NCBI GenBank assembly: GCA_007127935.1
Contig: SKYL01000301.1
Location: forward strand, 1-5,301
DNA: 5,301 nucleotides
Direction: 5' to 3'
Source of the DNA: Halorhodospira sp.
Lineage (GTDB): Bacteria > Pseudomonadota > Gammaproteobacteria > Nitrococcales > Halorhodospiraceae
The position numbers were made by a program, and so were the translations under genes. The number at the start of each line of letters is the position of its first letter. The stretch's first letter is position 1. Of the stretch, positions 1-5,301 are shown one piece after another. The notes under the pieces are model-generated. The model searched no databases. It worked only from the letters and a program-made list of their open reading frames with translations, and was not told the origin of the DNA.

Positions 1-186
1 GTGCGCCTCTCCCAAGAATTACCCGGCGAGCAGCGCCGGGTGCGATGGTACTTGGCGGAGGGGTGGGCCGGGCTTCCGGTCCGCACCGTGGAGGCGGAGA
101 CCGCCCGCCACGCGCTGCGGGTCCACCTCCACGAGATCGACCCGCAGCCCCCGGCAATCCAACCCGATACCGGACTCGGCGGTTAA
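1..186 (+). CDS. Unidentified protein, probable C-terminal part of a plus-strand gene
   Basis: I do not recognise this frame. It is open from the first base of the window to a TAA at 184-186 and encodes 61 residues. The GTG at base 1 could be a start by chance, but no upstream sequence is visible, so it is more likely the tail of a longer gene. In its favour, third codon positions are mostly G or C, as in the ccm genes, and the peptide is mixed and amphipathic with a plausible fold core (WYLAEGWAG, then an alpha-helix-like ETARHALRVHLHEI) followed by a Pro-rich tail. No signal peptide, membrane segment or cysteine motif is seen. It converges on ccmI, with 130 bases between the two stop codons, so it is not part of the ccm operon. 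It could also be a chance open frame in GC-rich DNA. Confidence 0.4.
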   Translation: MRLSQELPGEQRRVRWYLAEGWAGLPVRTVEAETARHALRVHLHEIDPQPPAIQPDTGLGG

Positions 187-207
187 AAGAAGACCTAAAC
201 GAGCCCG

Positions 208-238
208 GTTCCCGTCATTGCCCCGTTCCCGTCATTGC
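208..238. repeat. Short direct duplication at the edge of the palindrome
   Basis: The 14-base word gttcccgtcattgc occurs at 208-221 and again at 225-238, a 17-base period. The second copy runs into the left arm of the palindrome at 230-316, so the outer end of that arm appears to be duplicated. This could be slippage, or the trace of a partial extra copy of the repeat element. Confidence 0.7.
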
Positions 239-316
239 GAGCGCAGCGAAGCAATCTCCATGGGTTGACGTCCAAGCACCGGAGATTGCTTCGTCGCTTC
301 GCTCCTCGCAATGACG
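230..316. repeat. Large imperfect palindrome (dispersed-repeat or MITE-like element)
   Basis: The left arm (230-259) and right arm (281-316) are inverted complements around a spacer of 21 bases. Two blocks match perfectly: ggagattgcttcg at 281-293 pairs with 247-259, and ctcgcaatgacg at 305-316 pairs with 230-241. Between these blocks the right arm is 6 bases longer, so a transcript would form a long hairpin with an internal bulge. From memory, the arm sequence (cgtcattgcgag...gaagcaatctcc) resembles a dispersed palindromic repeat seen between genes in many unrelated bacteria; I could not search for it. It lies between two convergent reading frames, a position where such a hairpin could end or stabilise both transcripts. 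There is no T-run directly after either arm, so it is not a canonical intrinsic terminator. Confidence 0.8.
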
Positions 317-1210
317 TCAACCTTCGCCCGCCAGCCGGGAGACGAACTCCAGGTTGTCCCGGATGATACCGGCCTCCTCCGACCCTGCAGGCAGCACCGC
401 CAGCAACTGCTCCCAGTACTCGCGGGCCTGGGCGTAGTCTTCCTTCTGCAGCGCCGCGGAGCCGGCCAGCCACAGCCCTTGGACGTGCTCCGGATCGAGC
501 GCCAGGGCCTCCTTGACCAAGTCCATCGGTTCGCCGTCCAGCCCGCCGCCCCGGGTCACGGCCAGGACGTCGGCGTACTGCACCAGCAGATTCGGATTGG
601 TGCGCCCGCCGCGCTCCAGCGCCTCGCGGTACGCCTCGGCGGAGGCCCCGTACCGCTCCATCTGGGACAACATGCGGCCCAGCAGCGCCCAGCCGTTGAC
701 GTTGTCGGGGTTGCGCTCCAACTGCTCCTGGAGCTGCCCCAGCAACGCCTCCCACTCCTCGACGGAGTGGCCCCGATCCTGTTGCTGCTGCGCCAGCGCG
801 GTGGCGCCCTGGGGGTCGAGGGCCTCCTCGCCGCCACCCACCACGCCGTAGATCACCACCGAGGCCACGGGCACCAGCAGGGCGAAGGTGAGGGCGCTGC
901 CCAGCACCAGGCCACGACCGGCGGCGGAATGCTCCGCCGCCGCCGGGGCGTCGGGATCGACCCCGCCGCTGTCGACCATCTCCCGCTTCAGGTCGGCCAA
1001 TGCCGCGTCGTACTGCTCCTGTCCCAAAATCCCGTTGGCCAGATCGGTGGCCAGTTCATCCATGCGGTCCCGATAGACGGCGGCGTTGACCTCGCTCCGG
1101 GTACGGCGCCGGCGGTGCGCCTGCCGCGGATCGCGCAGCAACGGCGCCACCAAGAAACCCAGGGCCACCACGGTCAGTACGGCCGCACCCAACCAAAATT
1201 GCACAGTCAT
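317..1210 (-). CDS. ccmI: CcmI, cytochrome c-type biogenesis protein with TPR domain
   Basis: CcmI binds apocytochrome c in the periplasm and presents it to the CcmF/CcmH heme ligation complex. The 297-residue protein has the family layout. A first membrane helix lies at about 5-25, followed by an Arg-rich cytoplasmic loop and a charged segment (about 38-80) with the typical VYRDRMDEL and LKREM patterns. A second membrane helix lies at about 100-124, and a periplasmic TPR region follows from about 150 to 290. TPR-like helices are visible at about 171-204 (GWALLGRML...AYREAL) and 230-272 (ALALDPEH...AREYWEQLL). In E. coli this domain is fused to CcmH; here it is a separate gene, as in many other proteobacteria. 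It is the last gene of the operon and starts 16 bases after the ccmH stop. The ATG at 1210-1208 has AGGAGG 7 bases upstream, and its stop codon touches the palindromic repeat. Confidence 0.95.
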   Translation of the reverse strand: MTVQFWLGAAVLTVVALGFLVAPLLRDPRQAHRRRRTRSEVNAAVYRDRMDELATDLANGILGQEQYDAALADLKREMVDSGGVDPDAPAAAEHSAAGRGLVLGSALTFALLVPVASVVIYGVVGGGEEALDPQGATALAQQQQDRGHSVEEWEALLGQLQEQLERNPDNVNGWALLGRMLSQMERYGASAEAYREALERGGRTNPNLLVQYADVLAVTRGGGLDGEPMDLVKEALALDPEHVQGLWLAGSAALQKEDYAQAREYWEQLLAVLPAGSEEAGIIRDNLEFVSRLAGEG

Positions 1211-1217
1211 TCACACG

Positions 1218-1223
1218 CCTCCT
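1218..1223 (-). promoter_or_regulatory. Strong ribosome binding site of ccmI
   Basis: On the minus strand the gap between ccmH and ccmI holds a perfect AGGAGG, 7 bases before the ATG of ccmI. It fixes that start and allows independent initiation at the only junction from ccmC onward without an overlap. Confidence 0.85.
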
Positions 1224-1226
1224 GGA

Positions 1227-1742
1227 TCATTCGTCACGCTCGAGCCGCTCCAGGGCGGCGCGCTCCTCGGGGCTGAGTTCGCGGGATCGCGCCATGGCCT
1301 GGCGCTGCCGGACCACCTGGGCCCAGACCAGCCCACCGGCGATCAAAAGCAGAAAGGGACCGATCCACAACATGAAGGTGTCGGCGCGGAACGGCGGACG
1401 GTAGAGGACGAAATCGCCGTAACGGGCGACCATGAACTCGACGATCTCCTCGCGGCTGTTGCCCTCCAACGTCATGTCGTAGATCTGGCCGCGCAGGTCG
1501 GCGGCCAGCCCGGCGTTGGATTCGTCCAAGGCCTGGTTTTGGCAGACGGTACAACGCAACTCGCGGATCAGGCGGCGGTACTGCTGCTCCTGCTCCTCGG
1601 TCTCGAATTCCAGCGGCATCCCCACCGGGATTCGCCCGGCCTGGGCGGCGCCGTCGGGCCCGGTCACGCTCCACAGCCCCAACACCAGCGCCACGGCCAG
1701 CGCCGCCGCCACCGGCGGGGCGTTCCACCTGCTGCTTCTCAT
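1227..1742 (-). CDS. ccmH: CcmH, thiol-disulfide oxidoreductase subunit of the heme ligation complex
   Basis: CcmH is a membrane-anchored periplasmic redox protein that works with CcmG to reduce the apocytochrome c CXXCH cysteines and associates with CcmF and CcmI. From the ATG at 1742-1740 it has 171 residues. An N-terminal signal sequence or anchor lies at about 10-30, the diagnostic LRCTVCQNQ motif at 62-70 (Cys64 and Cys67), and the conserved VARYGDFVLYRPP block at 105-117. A C-terminal membrane helix follows at about 123-143, then a short charged cytoplasmic tail ending in an ELSPEERAALERL helix. It is the short form without the TPR domain, which is encoded separately by ccmI. The frame stays open upstream of this ATG, but that part is ccmG coding sequence in another frame and has no signal-peptide character. 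A GTG directly before the ATG is an alternative start. Confidence 0.95.
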   Translation of the reverse strand: MRSSRWNAPPVAAALAVALVLGLWSVTGPDGAAQAGRIPVGMPLEFETEEQEQQYRRLIRELRCTVCQNQALDESNAGLAADLRGQIYDMTLEGNSREEIVEFMVARYGDFVLYRPPFRADTFMLWIGPFLLLIAGGLVWAQVVRQRQAMARSRELSPEERAALERLERDE

Positions 1743-2272
1743 CACGATTCCGCCTCCAACTCGGCCACCAGCGGCAGGATCTTCTCTTCGATCAGCCGGG
1801 GGTGCAGCGGGCCGACGTGCTTGAAGCGGCTCACCCCGTGCCGGTCGACGACAAAGGTCTCCGGCGTCCCGTAGACGCCCCACTCGATGCCGACCCGGCC
1901 CTCGGGATCGAAACCGATCCACTCATACGGATCGCCGCCGCCGGAGCGCAGGTAGCGTTCCGCGTCCCGGCGGGTGTCCTTGTAGTTGAGGCCGTAGATG
2001 GTCACCCCCTGCTTCGCCATCTCCAGCAGATACGGGTGCTCCGCGCGGCAGGAGTAACACCACGAGGCGAAGACATTGAACAATGAGACCCCGCCCTTGA
2101 GGTCGGCCTCGGTGAGGGTGCGGCCGGGATCGCGCAACTCCTCCATCTCGAAGGCCGGCGCATCCCGCCCCACCAGGGGCGAGGGCAGGGTCCGGGTGTC
2201 GATGCCGAGGCCGACGAAGAGCAACCCCAGCACCGCCACGATCACCACCAACGGCAGGCCGTAGCGCAACAT
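1742..2272 (-). CDS. ccmG: CcmG (DsbE), membrane-anchored thioredoxin-like protein
   Basis: CcmG is a periplasmic thiol-disulfide reductant of cytochrome c maturation. It receives electrons from the DsbD/CcdA route and passes them to apocytochrome c, directly or via CcmH. The 176-residue protein has an N-terminal uncleaved anchor at about 5-24 and then a thioredoxin fold. The active site FASWCYSCRAEHP lies at 68-80, with Cys72 and Cys75. The family block IYGLNYKDTR lies at 92-101, and the cis-proline loop GVYGTPETF at 132-140 includes Pro137. These blocks separate CcmG from general thioredoxins and ResA. The active-site dipeptide is Tyr-Ser rather than the Pro-Thr of E. coli. The gene shares one base with ccmF (TGATG), and GGAGG sits 7 bases before its ATG inside the ccmF end. 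Its own stop overlaps the ccmH start. Confidence 0.96.
   Translation of the reverse strand: MLRYGLPLVVIVAVLGLLFVGLGIDTRTLPSPLVGRDAPAFEMEELRDPGRTLTEADLKGGVSLFNVFASWCYSCRAEHPYLLEMAKQGVTIYGLNYKDTRRDAERYLRSGGGDPYEWIGFDPEGRVGIEWGVYGTPETFVVDRHGVSRFKHVGPLHPRLIEEKILPLVAELEAES
1753..1757 (-). promoter_or_regulatory. Ribosome binding site of ccmH (inside ccmG)
   Basis: GGAGG on the minus strand lies within the last codons of ccmG. It is 10 bases from the annotated ATG at 1742 and 7 bases from an in-frame GTG at 1745-1743, so it bears on which start is used. Confidence 0.6.
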
Positions 2273-4275
2273 CAGCTCACCTCCCCCGCGGCCGGTCTGC
2301 CGGCGGCGGCGCGTTTTTGGGTCACGTCGGCTTCACGCGGCTTGAGCCGGTAGCGCCGATCGGCCGCCGCTAGTAAGCCGCCCAGGGCCATCAGGATGCC
2401 TCCCGTCCACATCCAGAACATATACGGCTTGTAGTAGAGGCGGACGATCCAGGCGTGTTGGTCCAACGGCTCCCCCAGGGAGACGTAGAGATCCCGCAGC
2501 GGGCTGCGCTGGAGAGAGGCCTGGATCATCGGCATCCCGGGCTGGGAGAAGTAGTTGCGCTTCTCCGGCGTCAGCAGGGCCACTTCCCGGCCGTTGCGGG
2601 TCACCAAGATATTGGCGCGCTGGGCGTCGTAGTTCGGCCCCTGGACCGGTCCCACGGCGAGCATCGTGAAGTCGTAGCCACCCACCGAGACCGTCTCTCC
2701 CGGCGCCATCCGGGTGTCCCGCTCCACCTCGTAGGTGTTGACCATGGCGATGGCGATGACCACCAGGGCGAGTCCGACATGGGCCACGTGCATACCGAGG
2801 TAGCTGGGTTGCAGCACCCCCCGCACCATCGCCCCCACGCCCCGCGCCCGGCGGCGTACCATGCGGTTGCGCAGATCGAGCACGGCGGTGAGGATGATCC
2901 ACGCCCCCAGCATCAGCCCCAATGCGGTCATCGGCGACCAAGCACCCATGGTCAGCGGCCAGACACCGCCCAGCAGCACACTCACCAGCAACACGTAACG
3001 CAGTTGGCGGTACGTCTGCACCGGGTCGCTCTGCTTCCAAGCCACCATCGGGCCGATACCGATCAGGAAGAGCAACGGCAACATCAACGGCATAAAGACC
3101 GCATCGAAGTACGGCGGCCCCACCGAGATCTTGCTCATGGAGAAGGCGTCGAGCACCAACGGGTAGAGGGTGCCGATCATCACCGCCGCGCAGGCCACCG
3201 CCAGCAGGGCGTTATTAGCCAGCAACAACGACTCGCGGGAGTACCAGCCGAAGCCGCCGCCCAGCCCCACCTTGGGCGCCCGTATGGCGTAGAGGATGAA
3301 CGAGGCGAGCAGCGTCACCGCCAACATGCCGAGGATGAAGACACCCCGCTCCGGGTCGGTGGCGAAGGCGTGCACCGAGGTGATCACACCGGAGCGCACC
3401 AGGAAGGCGCCGAGGATGGTCAGGGCGAAGGTCAGGATCGCCAGCATCAAGGTCCACGTCTTGAAGCCGCCCCGTTTCTCGGTCACCGCCAGGGAGTGGA
3501 TCAGTGCGGTGCCGGTGAGCCACGGCATGAACGAGGCGTTCTCCACCGGGTCCCAGAACCACCAGCCGCCCCAGCCCAACTCGTAGTACGCCCACCACGA
3601 CCCCATGCCGATGCCCAGGGTCAGGAAGACCCACGCCACGGTGGTCCACGGCCGCGACCAGCGCGCCCACGCGGCGTCGAGGCGGCCGCCGAGGAGCGCG
3701 GCAATGGCGAAGGCGAAGACCACCGCGAAGCCGACGTAGCCCATGTAGAGCAGCGGCGGGTGGGCGATCATCCCCGGGTCCTGCAACAGCGGATTGAGGT
3801 CGGTGCCGTCCCCCGGCATCGGGATCAGCCGAACGAACGGATTGGAGGTGAAGACGGTGAAGGCGAGGAAGCCCACCGAGACCATCCCCATCACCGCCAG
3901 CACCCGGGCCAACATCTCCCGCGGCAGCGCCTTGCTGAACGCCGCCACCGCCACGCCCCAGGCGGCGAGGATCATCACCCACAGCAGCAGCGACCCCTCG
4001 TGGCCGCCCCACACCGCCGTGACCTTGTACTGTATCGGCAGCGCCAGGCTGGAGTTCTGGGTCACGTAGCGGACGGAGAAGTCGCTGGTGACGAAGGCGT
4101 AGGTCAACGCGGCGTAGGCGATGGCCAAGAAGACAAACTGGCCGGTGGCCAGGAAGGTGCCCGACCGCATCAGCCGCTCTTGGCCGCGGGCGGCGCCCAC
4201 CAACGGCAGGATCGCCTGGGTCACGGCCAGGCACAGGGCGAGGATCAGGGCGAACTGCCCGAGTTCAGGAATCAT
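2272..4275 (-). CDS. ccmF: CcmF, heme lyase (cytochrome c synthetase) subunit
   Basis: CcmF is the polytopic inner-membrane protein that takes heme from holo-CcmE and, with CcmH and CcmI, attaches it to apocytochrome c. The 667-residue length is normal for the family. Many membrane helices are visible across residues 5-510, plus a last one at about 618-637. The heme-handling WWD domain WGGWWFWDPVENASFMPW lies at 235-252. Four conserved histidines are present: His172 (AHPP) and His302 (VHAFATDP), expected as periplasmic ligands around the WWD domain, and His260 (ALIHSL) and His496 (GMHVAHVG), expected as the ligands of the stable heme b. These positions agree closely with the E. coli histidines as I recall them. 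A soluble periplasmic region spans about 515-605. The end has the family pattern LYYKP...DRRYRL, followed by a basic, Ala-rich tail. The start overlaps the ccmE stop (ATGA), with only a weak G-rich Shine-Dalgarno, which suggests coupled translation. Confidence 0.98.
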   Translation of the reverse strand: MIPELGQFALILALCLAVTQAILPLVGAARGQERLMRSGTFLATGQFVFLAIAYAALTYAFVTSDFSVRYVTQNSSLALPIQYKVTAVWGGHEGSLLLWVMILAAWGVAVAAFSKALPREMLARVLAVMGMVSVGFLAFTVFTSNPFVRLIPMPGDGTDLNPLLQDPGMIAHPPLLYMGYVGFAVVFAFAIAALLGGRLDAAWARWSRPWTTVAWVFLTLGIGMGSWWAYYELGWGGWWFWDPVENASFMPWLTGTALIHSLAVTEKRGGFKTWTLMLAILTFALTILGAFLVRSGVITSVHAFATDPERGVFILGMLAVTLLASFILYAIRAPKVGLGGGFGWYSRESLLLANNALLAVACAAVMIGTLYPLVLDAFSMSKISVGPPYFDAVFMPLMLPLLFLIGIGPMVAWKQSDPVQTYRQLRYVLLVSVLLGGVWPLTMGAWSPMTALGLMLGAWIILTAVLDLRNRMVRRRARGVGAMVRGVLQPSYLGMHVAHVGLALVVIAIAMVNTYEVERDTRMAPGETVSVGGYDFTMLAVGPVQGPNYDAQRANILVTRNGREVALLTPEKRNYFSQPGMPMIQASLQRSPLRDLYVSLGEPLDQHAWIVRLYYKPYMFWMWTGGILMALGGLLAAADRRYRLKPREADVTQKRAAAGRPAAGEVS
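2280..2284 (-). promoter_or_regulatory. Ribosome binding site of ccmG (inside ccmF)
   Basis: GGAGG on the minus strand within the last ccmF codons, 7 bases from the ccmG ATG at 2272-2270. It supports that start and re-initiation by ribosomes finishing ccmF. Confidence 0.7.
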
Positions 4276-4733
4276 TGCGTGTTATACCCCCCGCCGGCGC
4301 CACTGGGATGACCGGCCCGCTCGATGGCCTCCTGGGCCTCCCGCGGCATGTACTCCTCGTCGTGACGGGCCAAGACCTTATTGGCCATGAAGGTGCCGCC
4401 GTCGGCCGAGAGCCGGCCCTCCGCCACCACGCCCTGCCCCTCCCGGAAGAGGTTGGGCAGGATGCCGTCGTAGATCACCGGCACCCCCATGGCGCCGTCG
4501 GTAACCCGGAACATGACCTCGGTGGAGGTGGTGTCCCGTTGGACACTGCCCGCCTCCACCAGACCGCCGATGCGGAAGGTGCGATCCGGTACCTCCTCCA
4601 TGGCCGCCATCTCGGACGGTGTGACGAAGAAGACCATGCTGTCGCGAAACGCGTTCAGCACCAGCGCGGTGGCGATCACCGCCCCGGCCAAAACGCCCAA
4701 TACAATGGCGAGTCTTTTATGACGCTTTTTCAT
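4272..4733 (-). CDS. ccmE: CcmE, periplasmic heme chaperone
   Basis: CcmE binds heme covalently through a histidine after loading by CcmC and delivers it to CcmF. From the ATG at 4733-4731 the protein has 153 residues, close to the E. coli length. It has a basic N-terminus (MKKRHKRL), one membrane anchor at about 8-28, and then an OB-fold beta-barrel domain. FRIGGLVEAGSV lies at 53-64, the block VPVIYDGILPNLFREGQGVVAEG at 84-106, and the heme-attachment segment VLARHDEEYMP at 120-130 carries His124 and the nearby Tyr128 (the HxxxY pattern). The C-terminal tail is flexible and Gly-rich. The frame is open further upstream, but those residues are a shadow of ccmD and the basic-anchor start fits the family. 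The gene overlaps ccmD by ATGA and ccmF by ATGA. Confidence 0.96.
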   Translation of the reverse strand: MKKRHKRLAIVLGVLAGAVIATALVLNAFRDSMVFFVTPSEMAAMEEVPDRTFRIGGLVEAGSVQRDTTSTEVMFRVTDGAMGVPVIYDGILPNLFREGQGVVAEGRLSADGGTFMANKVLARHDEEYMPREAQEAIERAGHPSGAGGGYNTQ

Positions 4734-4927
4734 ACCTCGCGCACCTCCCCGCTCCGCTCCGCGCGCTCCCGGCGGAGGCGGCGGATCAGCCGGCCGTGGA
4801 CCTGCCGCCGACGCCTTACCAAAAAGACCCCCTCCAGGATCAACAACGCCGCGAAGACCCCATAGGAACCCCACACCCAGGGCGCGTAACCGCCCATGGC
4901 CAGAAAATCACCCACGCCACTCCACAT
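4730..4927 (-). CDS. ccmD: CcmD, small membrane subunit of the heme-loading complex
   Basis: CcmD is a small inner-membrane protein that joins CcmABC and is needed to release holo-CcmE from CcmC. The 65-residue protein has the expected form. A short N-terminal part contains the family signature MGGYAPWVWGSYG at 11-23, one membrane helix lies at about 17-37, and a strongly basic cytoplasmic tail follows (RRRRQ, then RRLRRERAER). Length and motif match other CcmD proteins, which are otherwise poorly conserved. It shares one base with ccmC (TGATG) and overlaps ccmE by four (ATGA). GGAGG at 4938-4942 lies 10 bases before its ATG. Confidence 0.93.
   Translation of the reverse strand: MWSGVGDFLAMGGYAPWVWGSYGVFAALLILEGVFLVRRRRQVHGRLIRRLRRERAERSGEVREV
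4744..4748 (-). promoter_or_regulatory. Ribosome binding site of ccmE (inside ccmD)
   Basis: GGAGG on the minus strand within the end of ccmD, 10 bases before the ATG at 4733. It supports that start over the upstream extension of the frame. Confidence 0.6.
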
Positions 4928-5301
4928 CAGGAACGCACCTCCCGCTGCATCTCACCGGCGGCGGGCGTCTCCGCCTCCGTCTCGCCGAGCAACCGATCGC
5001 CCACCCACGGATTGGCGGCCTCCCGCTCCAGCGCCTCCACCTGCGCCCGGCGCAGGGCGATGGCGGCCGAGTAGAGCCAGCAGGCGCCGGTCATCAACAT
5101 CATCGCCGCGAACATCGAGGCGGCCATGGAGGGGGCATCCGTGACGGTCACCGACGCCCCCTGGTGCAGGGTGTGCCACCACTCCACCGAGAAGTAGATG
5201 ATCGGGACGTTCACCGCGCCCACCACCGCCAACAGCGACGCCGCCCGGGCGCCCTTCTCCCGGTCGTCCACCGCCGCGTGCAGCGCCATGTAACCCAGGT
5301 A
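4927..5301 (-). CDS. ccmC: CcmC, heme transport/loading protein (C-terminal part, cut by window edge)
   Basis: CcmC is the integral membrane protein that binds heme at its periplasmic WWD region and attaches it to CcmE. Only the last 124 residues and the stop codon are visible. The frame runs off the right edge, beginning with YLGYMALH; the Met at 5289 is internal, not a start. The visible part carries the conserved block VPIIYFSVEWWHTLHQGASV, whose TLHQ histidine (codon 5166-5164) is the second heme-ligand histidine known in the family. Two membrane helices are visible (about visible residues 20-40 and 57-83), followed by a charged tail. The WWD domain itself and the first ligand histidine lie outside the window. 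Its TGA shares one base with the ccmD ATG. Confidence 0.96.
   Translation of the reverse strand, partial: YLGYMALHAAVDDREKGARAASLLAVVGAVNVPIIYFSVEWWHTLHQGASVTVTDAPSMAASMFAAMMLMTGACWLYSAAIALRRAQVEALEREAANPWVGDRLLGETEAETPAAGEMQREVRS
4938..4942 (-). promoter_or_regulatory. Ribosome binding site of ccmD (inside ccmC)
   Basis: GGAGG on the minus strand in the last codons of ccmC, 10 bases upstream of the ccmD ATG at 4927-4925. Confidence 0.55.

Noticed and set aside
187..316. Canonical intrinsic terminator for ccmI
   Set aside because: The palindrome is very long and bulged and no T-run follows it directly on the minus strand; the T-rich stretch (about 181-195) is some 35 bases further on. Termination remains possible but is not shown by the sequence.
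195..755. 186-residue minus-strand frame running through ccmI into the repeat
   Set aside because: It is an alternative frame of ccmI with Gly/Arg/Ala-rich composition, and its tail is translated palindromic repeat.
311..1276. 321-residue plus-strand frame opposite ccmI
   Set aside because: Low-complexity Leu/Gln/Arg/Gly composition and antisense to ccmI, whose minus-strand product has clear family features.
1086..1874. 262-residue plus-strand frame across ccmI/ccmH/ccmG
   Set aside because: Antisense to three recognised genes, with no coherent protein character.
1743..1922. Upstream extension of the ccmH frame (60 extra residues)
   Set aside because: This stretch is ccmG coding in another frame. 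The extra residues are Arg/Gly/Pro-rich and would put the signal sequence in the middle of the protein.
2455..4311. 618-residue open frame on the plus strand opposite ccmF
   Set aside because: Its product is rich in His, Gln, Arg and Gly with no membrane or domain pattern. It lies wholly antisense to a certain ccmF gene and is explained by third-position GC bias.
4275..4865. 196-residue plus-strand frame opposite ccmE and ccmD
   Set aside because: Antisense shadow; the minus-strand frames encode CcmE and CcmD with their conserved motifs.
4734..4874. Upstream extension of the ccmE frame (47 extra residues)
   Set aside because: This is a shadow of ccmD. The basic MKKRHKRL start followed by the anchor helix is the normal CcmE N-terminus.

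Overview
The window holds the 3' part of a bacterial cytochrome c maturation (System I, Ccm) operon on the minus strand. Reading the minus strand from right to left the order is ccmC (3' part only), ccmD, ccmE, ccmF, ccmG, ccmH, ccmI, the classic proteobacterial order. The operon fills about 317-5301, and its first genes (ccmA, ccmB and the start of ccmC) should lie beyond the right edge. The DNA is visibly GC-rich with strong G/C preference at third codon positions, which is why many long open frames appear opposite the real genes. Separate ccmH and ccmI genes and the protein sequences suggest a high-GC gammaproteobacterium, perhaps a Chromatiales/Ectothiorhodospiraceae-type organism. That placement is inference, with no diagnostic marker in the window.

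Layout: 1-186 is an open frame on the plus strand that I do not recognise, probably the end of a neighbouring gene that converges on the ccm operon. 187-316 is the only real intergenic region. It holds a short direct duplication (208-238) and a large imperfect palindrome (230-316) that ends exactly one base before the ccmI stop codon. From 317 to the right edge the sequence is almost entirely coding.

How the genes work together: CcmC loads heme onto the periplasmic heme chaperone CcmE through its exposed tryptophan-rich region, with CcmD helping release holo-CcmE. CcmF takes heme from holo-CcmE and, with CcmH and CcmI, ligates it to the CXXCH motif of apocytochrome c. CcmG and CcmH are membrane-anchored thiol-disulfide proteins that keep the apocytochrome cysteines reduced, and CcmI binds apocytochrome through its TPR domain. 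The key residues of every component are present, so the pathway looks intact. Five consecutive junctions (ccmC/D, D/E, E/F, F/G, G/H) overlap by 1 or 4 bases. Only ccmH/ccmI are separated (16 bases), and that gap carries the best Shine-Dalgarno sequence in the window.

I found no sign of a previously undescribed system. The points worth a second look are the palindromic repeat at the operon end, the unidentified frame at the left edge, the CcmG active-site variant and the ccmH start choice.
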